A stretch of DNA of 64,000 bases from Shinisaurus crocodilurus (Eukaryota > Chordata > Lepidosauria > Squamata > Shinisauridae): assembly GCA_021292165.1 (NCBI GenBank), contig CM037878.1, positions 193,067,118 through 193,131,117 on the forward strand, given 5' to 3'. The stretch's first letter is position 1, and each line of letters begins with the position of its first letter. This document shows, in pieces, positions 21,335 through 31,979 of the stretch. Position numbers and translations under genes: made by a program. The notes below the pieces were generated by a model. The model was not told where the DNA came from, made no database searches, and saw nothing but the letters and a program-made list of their open reading frames with translations.

Positions 21335-21645
21335 AGAAAAATTCCAAAATCCACAGTTGGCAATTCCTTTATTAGGACCAACCAAAATGTGACAAAATAG
21401 TGAGCAAGCTTTCATGTTTTCCAGAACTCCTCATCAGGCTGGATGTTACGCAAAGCAGGGAACAGGGGGAAGAAGGAGACACCATCCCCAATGACTCAGT
21501 GTTATAATTGTAAGGTCTGGAACTAGACTAAATTTCAAGATGAAGCAAAAAGAAGATTGCAGACTTGATTGGGTTAGTCTCTGCTCAGTGTTATGAAGGT
21601 CCCAGGTTATACCATGATTATGGGACAAAGAAGCAATGGCTGATC
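21335..21645 (-). mobile_element. Interspersed family with hammerhead-like motif, copy 1
   Basis: On the minus strand 21437-21405 reads CTGATGA, GGAGTTCTGGAAAACAT, GAAA, then AGCTTGC. The middle forms a hairpin (GTTC/GAAC in the better copies). Downstream comes 'gtcctaataaaggaattgcc'. Copies at 21990 and 23905 share the body 'taaggtctggaactagact'. Confidence 0.55.
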
Positions 21646-21989
21646 CCCAGATCTGTCTCCAGCCTTGAGCAAAACACAGAACTTCCTTGATAGATAGAGA
21701 AGTAAAGACAAACATGCTGGTGATTAGCAAACCTGGAGATTAATTTTAGGTGGTATTCTCAGTAAAAAGAAATAAAAAGAAAAGAAAAGTGAATTAAAGA
21801 CACATTGGGTAGCATTATCTAGTGTCTGGAGAGCACATATACTCATCAAAATGCAAAGTCCCTCTTTAAGTGGTAGAAAACCTTTCTCTGATTTTAGATC
21901 CTGGCATCCTGCACCTGCTGAATGGGTAAATTCAGTATTCTCTAAGGCACATAAAAAACAAAGGAAGCCCTGTTGTTTCATTGAAAACA

Positions 21990-22255
21990 ACTACTCCAAA
22001 ATCCACATTTGGATAATACCTTCATTAGGAACAATCACAGTGTCAGCAAGCTTTCATGTTCTCGAGAACTCTTTATCAGGCTGGATGTTATGCAACATAG
22101 GGAATAGGGGAAAGAGGGGAGAAAACAAAACTCCTCAAACCATCAAAATTGGTCCATGTTGTAACTATAAGGCCTGTAACTAGACTCATCCCAAGTCGGA
22201 GTAAATAAGAGATCACAGAATTCATTGGGCTGGTCTATGCTATGTTGCTACATAG
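21990..22255 (-). mobile_element. Interspersed family with hammerhead-like motif, copy 2
   Basis: Minus strand 22079-22050: CTGATAA, A, GAGTTCTCGAGAAC, AT, GAAA, AGCTT. The hairpin GTTCTCGAGAAC is a perfect 12-base palindrome. One core base differs (CTGATAA for CTGATGA). The body is about 300 bases from the motif and is shared with the other two copies. Confidence 0.55.
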
Positions 22256-22429
22256 GGATGGCTGAGAAATTTGTTTGATTCACACTACTATGAAAAACTA
22301 CCCAATTTGCACCTCCTGGAACCAAATACAGGCCCAAATGCCTTCTGGGAAAACTGTCAGCCACTAATATAGACAACTGTTTGTTGTCTCTGATATGGAA
22401 ACTTTATTCCTACACTGATCTAAGAGTGT

Positions 22430-23780
22430 GTCTTGGTTTGTCAGGATCCCTCTCTGGTAAGGTTAGGTTAATGCTAGAAGAGGAGTTAGGCAGGGCTGCT
22501 TACTGGCTCTTTTCTTTTTCAACCTTTATGTGAATAACCTTGTGGAGAGAAAGCCTGACCGGACACATACCCCACCTGCATACTCTCTGCCTAGGGCACA
22601 GAGGCCCAGTTCCGAGCAGACATCTGTGTCTAGATCGTTAAGCCCGGGACATATTTGCATTCACCTCAATGGGACGCATTTGCATTCACCTCAGTGGTCT
22701 TCCCAAGCAGTCTCAAAGAGCTGCAGAATACCCTCAGGCACCCCTGGGGTGCCACAAACCCCGGCTGAGCAGAACCAGTTCATCCTGTCATCAAAGGGGA
22801 GGGTTGGGTGTAAGAGGAGGGGGCGAGGGAGTGGGTAAAAAAACAGCCCGAACTCCATTGAGGTTGTTAGGAACAAGGTGCGGGACTGCATGGGCTGGGT
22901 GGTCGGCTAAGGCCAGCCTAGGAGCCCCAACCTCAAGCAGGCGGCTTGGTAAACTATACAACCAAGGTACTCCCTCAACTCCTATATTGGGCTGAGAAAT
23001 GGGGACAGGGACAGGACTCTGCAGTTGAGACCATCCAGAAAGGGTTCCTGAAGGAATTGTTGGCACTCCCTCCAGGGGTTCTTTCCTCCTTGCCGAGATT
23101 GGAAGTTGGACTCCCATCTATTAAGGGAAAAATCCTCAAGGCATCCATTTTGTATGGCAAAAGATTGCTGAATGCAAGGAGGCAAACAGCAAAACAACTT
23201 TTTGTCAAGCAACTTGCCAAAAAGAGGATGGGCCCATTATTGGCTATCATTGTCACAATTCTATTTTGGAGAGGCTCAGACTAGCTTAGTTCATAGGAAT
23301 AAATGGTTCACCAGAGACAGAATTTTTGAGGTAGATTGTCATGAAAATGGGCTAGCCAATTTCAAGCCTTTTCCAGACAGAACAATAGTTTCAACAGTAC
23401 CTTCAGGAGTTGACTTTTGTTGCCCTTAGAAAGGTGTTTACTTCCCTCCATTTTCAAACAATGCCCTCAGCATATTTGGAGGGAAAACCTAATGGGATCC
23501 CCTATGCACAGTGGTTGTGTATCTGTGGCAGTGGGGAAATAGAAGATGTGGTGCATTAGCTGTTATACTGTCCCCTGCATAAGGAACCCAGGGCTTGCTT
23601 TCTGGGGGATCTTTTGAAAATAAGAGCTGGATGGCCTCCAGCTGACATTATCTGTGACGTTAGCAGACTATAGTAATTTCCTCACAAATAAGGGATACTT
23701 TTGCAGTAGCAACACAGAAAATCCATCACAATTTTTTTTTAAATGTCTGCAACGGATTGTAAAGGAGATGATCTGTTATA
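22430..23780 (+). mobile_element. LINE relic, RT motif to C-terminus
   Basis: The start (22470-22550) translates as 'VRQGCLLA' and 'FNLYVNNLVE', an RT motif of the 'G.RQGC.LAP.LFN.Y.NDL' type. After an unrelated-looking stretch, 22946-23284 gives 'LPQLLYWAEKWGQGQDSAVE' and 'KGFLKELLALPPGVLSSLPR'. A C-terminal zinc-finger-like stretch follows near 23500 ('YAQWLCICGSGEIEDVVH', then CPLH). Frameshifts and stops break it everywhere. The clade is uncertain: the C-terminus is unlike CR1 and L2 here. Confidence 0.65.
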
Positions 23781-23904
23781 GACCTCTTGTACATTTTTTT
23801 AGTTTGGCTTGCTTACTGGTATTTTGTATTTTGCATTGCTCTATTTTATATAGTATTGTATTTTGTAATGGCCTTTGCGCCACACAAAAATAAATCGTAG
23901 TAAT

Positions 23905-24120
23905 TCCCAAAATACTGAGCGAGGTTTCATCATGTTCTCCGGAATTCTTCATCAGGAGAAAGAGGGGCGGGGGAAACAAACCCACACAAACCATCAAAAT
24001 TGCTCCATCTTGTAGCTATAAGGCCTATGACTAGACTCATCCCAAACTGGAGTAAAGAAGAGATTGTCGTAAATTAGTCCGGTCCAGAGATAAGCTGTAG
24101 TCGTTATCACAGTCCAAGGT
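23905..24120 (-). mobile_element. Interspersed family with hammerhead-like motif, copy 3
   Basis: Minus strand 23955-23925: CTGATGA, A, GAATTCCGGAGAACATGAT, GAAAC. The body 'taaggcctatgactagactc' matches copy 2 at 22162-22181. It directly follows the LINE relic at 22430-23780, in the opposite orientation. Confidence 0.55.
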
Positions 24121-26340
24121 TAGAAGCCACAATATGTATCTGAAATCTAGCAAACACAAACCGGTTTAGGAGCAGGCCAAAGAGTCGTCAAGGTCATTCT
24201 GGAGCCAAAATTCACAAGTCTCAGTCCAGGAGCTGGCAAGATTGTCTGGCTATGGCTGATTGCAACAACAATTGCTTCCAGCGTCCGAAGTGTGTTTGGG
24301 GCCTGTCTTTTAAGCCAGTGCTGATTGGCAAGGCAGCACAGCTGGGCCAGGCTGCAGATGACATGTGCCTGGCCCCTCCCCAAACACACTCTGGCCTCAG
24401 TTGCCCCATGTCCTCCTCCTCCATCCCAACTGGAGGCACAACAGAGATTACCGACTTCAATGGAGGTTTGATCCAGCAGAATATTTATGCTGGTGGAACA
24501 GGGAAGGGGCTATGTACACTGACTCACACAGCCCCACAGTCCCCTATCCTCCCCCCAAAATCTTCTCCAGAGGGTTGGGAGACCTTCTGGAATAGCATGG
24601 GGTTAGTGCTGGGGGCTGCAGGAGTAGGAGGAATTGGTAAAATTTGCTTCCTCCCCACCTTCCCCTGGCTGGAGCATCCTGAGTAGAACTCCACTCAGGG
24701 AGTGTTCCCGCCTTCAGGTGGAAATGGTGGATTCAAGCCATTATGTCATAAATCCCACTGATTTCTATAGGAGAGATTTAAGCACATGCTTAACTCTCCC
24801 ATTTAATTTAATGGGACCTATAAAAAATCACTTGAACATCTCTTTAAAAAACAAACAGAAAATAGACCAAATATAAACTTGTTTATTCAGACCTAAGTCC
24901 TGCCAAATTTAAAGGATCTTACTTGTTCTTCCTAACACGTAGGCTTAATAAATTTTTTAGTTCAAATTTTGAAAGAAAAGAGGCCCAAAACACCAGTTTT
25001 TCCTTTTTTTCTGAGTTTTTTTTTTGGGGGGGGGAAATGAATCTCAAAGTGTTGTTAATGTACACTTCTGCTAGAACATGCATACAAAACTGTAAAATAA
25101 TTCAGACTGACAGAAATTCCATCCTATTGATACAATGATCTAATTCTGCATCTCTCTCTTTGAAGAGGGATGAAATTAGTATTTTATTTACTATTCATTT
25201 TTCCCCACATGGATCCTGGCCTGGTGATAAGAAAAAATACACAGGAACCAGAAGAAAAGGATAGCAGTAGAAGACTGCTGATCTATGATCAGTAAGTAAA
25301 GTAATCATACAGTTGTCTTCAAGGAGGAATTGCATTACAAAAGACCATATTTGTTGATGCCCTTATCACTCTGATATTTGCTTCCCTTAGGCAATGAATG
25401 AGGCGAGGCAAGGCAAGGCTTTGACTTTCAGAAGTTCCTTAGAAGGTTAGGTTGGGCTCATTTTTAATATTTATCATTCTATATCCTGTATTATTTATAG
25501 TACTAATCAGAATAGCAGTGGGAGTATTCATAAATTCCTTCAAAACTGTATGCCCTGTGAGGGTCTTGGAGATCTGTGTGTATGGGAGAAGAATGGCTCT
25601 CATTCTGGTAGTGATAAATCACGAGAACTGGAATTAATAATTTCTATCAGTAATGCAGAAATCTCTCATTCTACTATATGAAAAAAGGAAGCTTATATTG
25701 GATTCTTACAGATGTTTATAAGGGCTACTCATTAGCTCTACAGTTTTCTAAGACTGCAGCGCAGCCCATGCCTTGCTTGTTCCAGAGTAGCCCTGCTAAC
25801 TTTAACTGTAGGGAAGCTGAAGAAAAGGTGTGTATCATTTACCATACCTTCATTAACAAAGGATAGCATAGCCTGGAAGGTATGACAGTTTGTCCCTCTG
25901 TTGACTTTCTGAGTTGAATCCAATTGTGGCATTCCCGATGGAAGCAGTTCCATCAGCGAAACCAGGAGGGGAAATTTTGAACACCCTGCATGCCCTCAAA
26001 CTCTGCTCTGTAGAGCTGGGAAACCCTCCAAAGCAAATTTTCCGGTGGCAGAGAGGGCTGCAGGAGGGGAGGAAGAGAGAAAGTCCCACCACGCTAGCAG
26101 TTTTCCACCAGTGTGATGTTAGATTTAAGCCAAAGTCTAGATAGTTACAACTGGACTTGGGGAAGGAGGTGGGCTCCTCAACTTTAAGCAAATAATAAAC
26201 AATGCTCTGGTGAATATTAAATAGTTTCTCTTTAACAAGCTTGTAGGTAGTTTCATGCTAATTGTTTTGTCAGCTTTCAACTTGCCTTCAGGTTTTCTTT
26301 TCTGTATTTTGTTCAGTACAGTCTTTATCATCATAATGTA
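24120..26340. other. Non-coding, no recognised gene
   Basis: The 24250-24700 part is GC-rich with a 144-residue frame that has no domain and overlaps minus-strand frames. A short 'gcatgct..aac' MITE remnant may lie at 24730-24830. The rest is AT-rich with poly-T/G near 25018. Confidence 0.3.
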
Positions 26341-26349
26341 TTAGGCTTT

Positions 26350-26770
26350 GTAGCCCTGTAACTTTAGGATGAGAACATTAAAACAAATGAAAACTTATTT
26401 TTCTATATTAAGCAAGCTGAAAACCCATGGAAAGCCATTCCAGTGTCATTTCAGGTGTGTCGTGTACCTCCCATACCATTCAATCTGATGTAGATATACT
26501 GTACATTACCAATATACGCAGAGCATTTCTGTGCTTTCTGTTACATGACTTTAAAGAGTACTGACCCTACTAGATGGTGTTTATTCAGCTTGCAACCTTT
26601 TTCAGATTTAATAGGCAATCCTTCATCCGAGAGCAAACAGCCCTTAACAGGCCTCCGATAGATCTTTAAAGTGTTTGTTGTCAGCGCTGCTGCATTCCAT
26701 TTCATTTATGACCTTTTTTGGGGTGAAAAACTGCCTTCCTTTTTGCCTCTAAATGCTTGGGCGATAGAAA
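26350..26770. other. Repeat-free block, candidate conserved non-coding element
   Basis: Complex, evenly mixed sequence with no repeat family, simple sequence or reading frame. Words such as TTTAATAGGCAATCC (26607), TCATTTATGACC (26702) and GTCAGCGCTGCTGC (26680) are the sort seen in deeply conserved regulatory DNA. No conservation data are available to me. Confidence 0.3.
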
Positions 26771-28090
26771 ATGGAGAGGGCAGCCACTTGTTATAAGCAT
26801 ACTGTAAATTCTATTTACCAGCAAGAAATGAGAGTGTTAACTCTCATTTTGTTGTTGTTGTTGTTCGTGGCTAAAATGCAGAGATTTAGAGAAAAAGAGA
26901 TGGAGGTTTTTGTGTTTTTTTAAAAAGCTCATCATCACACCAACAACTCTAAATAGTGTTGTGCTTGTTGTTTATATTCACAGATGGCATTTCTTTCCCA
27001 TATTAAACAAAAAAAAGGTGTAGATTTTCATCCCAGAGAAAATGTAGATTATTTATAAGTGTATAAACATTTGTGTTGGGCTTTGGTACAATCACTACAA
27101 GTTTGTCCCAGGTAAGTGAGCATAGGATTTCAGCCTAAATGTATTGGGCTACATTTCAGCAATGATTGCTCACTCTCTTAGGCCTTCTTGCCACAACATT
27201 TATGACTATGGACTAGACTAGTTTGCTTTCTCCTAGGTCACAGACCAGAGTACCTCTTGATGAATTGCACTGGTATGTTTTTCTTTTCTGTCACAATTAT
27301 AGGGAATACAATTGGAACTGTTTTCTCCAAAACAGAAATCATGTATCTTAAAATACTGTTTTCTGTTTCCAGACAGTATGGTAGAATGGAATAATGAGAG
27401 GCAAGTGTAAAATAAACCTTGAAAGAATATCCACAATGAACCTAAATAATCACGTCTGAAAAAGCTTTTTAGATGTTTATAAACAAAAGCAATTTTACTT
27501 GAGAGTTATTTAAACACTTCATCTTTCTTGGAGTGTGCCCCTGCTTACAGTAAAATAAAATAAAAAGTCTGTATGGATAGAGGGCCCATGTTTCACAGAA
27601 TATAATGGAGTCAAACATAAAACTCTGAAAGGTTTACTTTCCTTAAGAACAAAATCAGGGAAATTAGAATGCCCTTATTTAATCTTGCAGTGTCTTCTAA
27701 TGCAAATTTCCTTCTCATTCAAGTTAATACTGAATCAGCATGAAGTGCAATTGGCAGCAATGTAAGTGAATGTAAGGATGAATGCAGTCTGTCTTCTGAA
27801 TGCAGCAGCATACATGAGTAGATCTCATTCATTTCATTGATATTTGCACCGTGCAGTCCTACATATACATGCAGAGAGAGCAAGAGATTCCACATGTGCT
27901 TCAGAGGTAACTCCCCCATAAGGAACCACTGGATAACAGTTATATACATGTACCTTCTCTTGCTGGTGTTTCCTCAAGGCAATCTAAGCTATGGTGAATT
28001 ACTTCAGTATACCAAGGTGCTCTGGATCAAGTCAGGGAATGAACACATTATGGATGTAGGACTATGCATGCAGATCTAAATAAATCTCCT
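26770..28090. other. Non-coding, AT-rich, no recognised feature
   Basis: Unique-looking intergenic or intronic DNA. A (TTG)n run occurs at 26851-26865. Short open frames have no domain features. Confidence 0.3.
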
Positions 28091-28099
28091 TTCAGTCAT

Positions 28100-28535
28100 G
28101 GATATATGAAGACCTGACGATGCTCAACAACCTGAACCCTGAGATCTTCTTCGGAGGCCCTTCTCAGAGTGTCCCCTCCAAAAGAAGCAAGGAGGGTGGC
28201 TACTAGGGGAAGGGCCTTCTCAGTTGTGGCACCCCATCTATGGAATCAGCTCCCAAAGAGGTGCACCTGGCACCTACCTTCTATTCTTTCAGGCCAAGTG
28301 AAGACCTTTTTATTTGTCCAATATTTTAATGGTTGATTTTGTTCATTTTATTATCGCCTACTGTACCTCTGGATTGAATTTATTTTGTCTGCTGGGTTTT
28401 TATCATGTTACATTTGAATATATCTGTGTTGTTTTTGTTGATGTTTTTGTTTTAGTGTTGCTTTGTTTTGTAAACCATCCAGGGAGCCTTTTGGCTGATG
28501 GGCGGTGAATAAATATATTAAATAATAAATAAATA
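28100..28535 (+). mobile_element. L2-like LINE 3' end
   Basis: Best-preserved copy of this 3' end in the window. Blocks in order: 'ggaagggccttctcagttgtggcaccccatctatgg' (end of ORF2), 'cacctggcacctacc', 'aagtgaagacctttttatttg', the stem 'aaccatccagggagccttttggctgatgggcgg' and the tail (AATA)n at 28510-28540. The ORF2 part is frame-broken. Confidence 0.75.
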
Positions 28536-28949
28536 AATAAATAAAATAGTTTTATCCTTTGAGGTTGACCATTGTGTTAAAAGTAGATGCTAAATTAGGT
28601 GTCTGCTAGAAGAGTTTTGTGTTAAAAGCTTTTTAAAAAAGCAAAAGTGTACAATGTTTACTAGATCACCCAAGCTACATATTTGGTGACACTCACAAAG
28701 AATTCTAAAAGATTCAATAAGCAAAAAAAGTAAGGTTTACAAAAAAAAAGGAAAAAAAGGAAGGAGTTAGGCTATGCAGTTTTCAACCAAGCACCGAAAA
28801 GCAGGGCAATTGTGAGCCTTAGCTCACAAGCCTTAACACCACATTCTCCCTAAGGAGACAGAAAGTGCAAATGAAATTCTCATTCTCCCAAAGCAGGTAA
28901 ACCATGTGGACAGCAATTAGGCAGAACAGAGGTATTTTCAGTTTTATGC

Positions 28950-30145
28950 ATGAGTAAGCTGAGTATAAAATGGCTCTATACACAGATTATTTGTTGTTAT
29001 TTATTAGTAGGTTAGAGTCTTCAATACCAAAATTAATACCAAAATTTAATTGATACTGTTGGTACACTTTTGGCTTATACTGTTCATTGGTCAAAATCTA
29101 AATTAATGCCTGTAGGTCTTATCAAGATACCCAAGGAAGTTGCTAATTGGCAATTTTGTTGCTGCCCAGAAGTAATAAAGTATCTTGGTATATTGGTGCC
29201 TAGGGATATTTCGCAAATGGTTAAACTGAATATAAGAGTATTACTGGCAGAAATATATCTTGACTTGGAAAGATGGGTGTCACTTAATTTAAGTACTTGA
29301 GGTAAGGTTATCATACTTCAGATGAATGTCTTGACACACATAATTTGTGTATTGTGTAGTATTCCTTTATATATTCCTCAAACATATTTTCAAAAACTTT
29401 ATTCAACATTTCTGAAGTTTATTTGGGGAGAGGGATCTCATCCCTGTTTTTTCATTGAAGAAGATGGAGTTGTCAATTAATGTGGGAGGATTTAATTTTC
29501 AAGGTCTTAGTTTATATCATAAAGCTTATTTTGTTGACCTGCACTAATGATTGGAAAACAGCCTTTTCTTTTAATACTCCTCTATGGGTTGTTTTGGAGT
29601 CAAATAATTTGGTACCCCTGTCAGGCTGGATGGTGTTAGGATCCAGATATATTAAAAAGAAATGAATGACCCCATTAACAATTTCAGCACAGCAGTGTGA
29701 GAAAGGATTGGAATGCAATGGCTCATCATCAGCTGCAGTTTGATCCATATACTCATACTAAATTAATTTTTTGGGAGAATCCAGTTTTGAAAATATAGAC
29801 AACCTTTTACATGGAGAAGTTGGGCTGATAAAGGAATTTATACTTTAGATCAGTTAATAGGTTACAACAATGAATTTTTTACCATTTTCAGTATTGCAGA
29901 TTGGATATCATTTTCCATCTAGGACTACTTGGCAGTACATTCAACTTCAGCATTTGCTGGAGTCTATATATGGGCCATCAGGAATGAGTGCTTTGGTGCT
30001 TCCTGCACTGTTGGAGGAATTAATTGGTTCTTTACAGAAGCTAAGCTTACAGTACTGTTTATAAAAGTCTTTTGAAATGTAATAAAGTAGATGTTCAGAA
30101 GGTCAGAGATAAATGGAATAAGGAGTTGGAATGCTACATACAGTC
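28950..30145 (+). mobile_element. L1-like LINE ORF2 C-terminal relic
   Basis: Plus-strand pieces follow the L1 order: 'WSKSKLMPVG' then 'IKYLGILVPRDISQMVKLNI' (29070-29240), 'LCSIPLYIPQTYFQKLYSTF' followed by LKFIWG (29340-29430), and 'TWQYIQLQHLLESIYGPSG' (29930-29990). This corresponds to the region after the RT catalytic motif. Several frameshifts and stops are present and no promoter, endonuclease or catalytic centre remains. Confidence 0.72.
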
Positions 30146-30314
30146 TAAGCAATAGAAGGTTGCTGTAGCTTCCATATGTACTATTTCTGTGTACTTAAAA
30201 CAGACTGATTCAACAAAAAATGATGTTTCGTGTATTTGGACACCACAGAGGCATGCTAAGAAGAGGCTGGCTAGCTCTGCTAGATGCTGATGATGTAATG
30301 AGGGAAATGCATCA

Positions 30315-30420
30315 TTGATGCATATTTCATTTCATTTCATTTATTACATTTATATACCACCCAGTAGCCAAAGCTCTCTGGGCAGTTACCAAATATTAAA
30401 AACCTTAAAAATACAGTATT
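30315..30420 (-). mobile_element. L2-like LINE 3' terminus (short)
   Basis: Reverse reading: 'taactgcccagagagctttggctactgggtggtatataaat' then (AAATG)n, the terminal stem and tail of the L2-type element. Confidence 0.6.
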
Positions 30421-30600
30421 ATGATGTGAAGAAATGCCTCTATATAACTTATTGTGGTTTTGTAATGTGTAATCTGTGTGGCTACAGTGTACCTGAGTAA
30501 TCCTAAGGCCTTGTTTTGTTTCTGTCAAAGGGCTGTGTAGTAGATTGCTGTTTAGTAGAGACATTCTGAAGTGAGAGAGAGAAACAATCACTTTGACTAT

Positions 30601-31450
30601 TGTTAGATGGGGCCTGGATCAAGTAAATTTAATTCTGAGTGGCTGGGGATGCTAGCTATGTGGAAAAGAGCAGCTGGGAAATGACAGTTAAGGCATGACA
30701 GTTGACAGTTAAGAGTGGCGTCTGACTTTGTCTGTAGAGAGGGAGTCTGCTGGTTGGTGTGTGGTGTTTGAGAAGGACTTGGAAAAAGCTGAGGAGAAAG
30801 GGAAAAGCTATTCTTTCTCTGTGGGATAAACTTGGGTGGCTGGTGAAGATCAAGAATAGGGAGCAGGTGGCTGTGTTATGCCAAGAGGTTGCCCTAAGAT
30901 CTTGCCAGAGGAAGGTTATACTAGCAGGCATTAAAACCCCAGATAAAACCATCGAAGCAGCCAGAAATACTATGGGAGGAGCTTGGGTGTCAGAGGAAGA
31001 CTGTACCTCAAAGCTGGATCTGGTTGTAAGGCTATTTGGCTGGAGTGGAGGTTTGGGGAATTTGGCCTGAGGTAAAAGAAGTACGTAGAGCAGGGCTCTC
31101 CAACCTTGGGTCCCCAGATGTTGCTGGCCTACAGCTCCCAGCATACCCAGCCAGCATGGCTAATGGCAAGGGATTCTGGGAGCTGTAGTCCAGCAACATC
31201 TGGGGACCCAAGGTTGGAGAGCCTGGCTGCCGTAGAGACTTGTATCAGGAAAAGTGTATTTTGAATCCTAAACAATTGTCACTAAGCAGTCATTTGAAAA
31301 CCTCAAAGAAAATATTAGTAATACCTTATGTACAAAATATCCCTTTAATAAATTACTTGTTTAATTGTTCAACTTGTCTCTAGTGTTGGTGCCCATCTCA
31401 TGCCTAAGCCTCTTATATCAGCTCCTGGGAGGTTTTAAAGTATTCTAACA
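30601..31450 (+). repeat. LTR of a Ty3/Gypsy-type element
   Basis: The ends are inverted and start TG, end CA: TGTTAGA at 30601 and TCTAACA at 31450. A polyadenylation-like TTAATAAATTA lies at 31345, followed by a T-rich U5 with TTGTCTCT, as expected upstream of the 3' end of an LTR. A primer binding site follows directly. A hAT MITE (31091-31229) is inserted, so the original LTR was about 710 bases. No second LTR is seen in the window. Confidence 0.7.
31091..31229. mobile_element. hAT-type foldback MITE inside the LTR
   Basis: Arms CAGGGCTCTCCAACCTTGGG and, in reverse from the right, CTCTCCAACCTTGGGTCCCC form a long inverted repeat around a 60-base centre. The flanking 8 bases ACGTAGAG (31083-31090) and CCGTAGAG (31230-31237) match at 7 of 8, a hAT-type target duplication. 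Confidence 0.85.
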
Positions 31451-31454
31451 GAAT

Positions 31455-31472
31455 TGGTGGCAGTGGAAAAGG
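31455..31472 (+). promoter_or_regulatory. Primer binding site, tRNA-Leu type
   Basis: Four bases after the LTR ends, TGGTGGCAGTGG matches the complement of a tRNA-Leu 3' end plus CCA (TGGTGGCAGCGG). Two similar copies, TGGTGGCAGTAGTGGGGA (near 31621) and TGGTGGTACTAGTGGTGGGA (near 31656), suggest duplication of the leader. Confidence 0.65.
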
Positions 31473-31805
31473 GTCATCTTGTGGAACTCTGTTATAGTGG
31501 CAGGGCTCAGAAATATAAGCATTTGCTATACATTTCCGTAGGCTCAGAAATATAATCATTTGCTATAAATAAGAAAACCCAAAGGTGGGACAGCCCAGTG
31601 AAGGAGCAGTTTCCCCATAAGTGGTGGCAGTAGTGGGGAGAGGAAATCCCTGATATGTGGTGGTACTAGTGGTGGGATCAAAGTTATTGGAACCACACTG
31701 AGACAGAAAGAGAGAGTAAAAAAAGGATTTAAGTGTTGGTTTTAAAGACAGAAAACCGGGGCTTGTGATTTTAGAGCCAACTCCACCACAGCTGAAAATA
31801 GAAAT

Positions 31806-31975
31806 GGTAGACTATTTAAGTATGATAAACAAGATTTGATCCAAGCTTGCAAGGAGAAGAACCTTCAGTATGAGGGGAAATTAGTAAAAGATGTAAGACT
31901 TATGTTTATTAGAAATGATGATGCAACCGAGGCAAATGTTGACCTAGTGTTGCCGAATCTATACAGCTAGGGATG
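31806..31975 (+). pseudogene. Gypsy gag N-terminus, truncated and broken
   Basis: From the ATG at 31806, in shifting frames, there is a 'YDKQDLIQACKEKNLQYEGK' stretch followed by a lysine-rich part and 'RNDDATEANVD'. This helical pattern (basic Cys-Lys-x-x-x-Leu followed by a second short helix) resembles the SAP-like start of gag in vertebrate Gypsy elements. It stops near 31975, where another repeat begins. No capsid, protease or polymerase remains. Confidence 0.55.
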
Positions 31976-31979
31976 TTGG

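Noticed and set aside
24252..24686. 144-codon plus-strand frame
   Set aside because: GC-rich sequence with overlapping open frames on both strands and no domain.
30656..31144. 162-codon minus-strand frame
   Set aside because: It lies antisense in the Gypsy LTR and runs into the inserted hAT MITE. No protein features.
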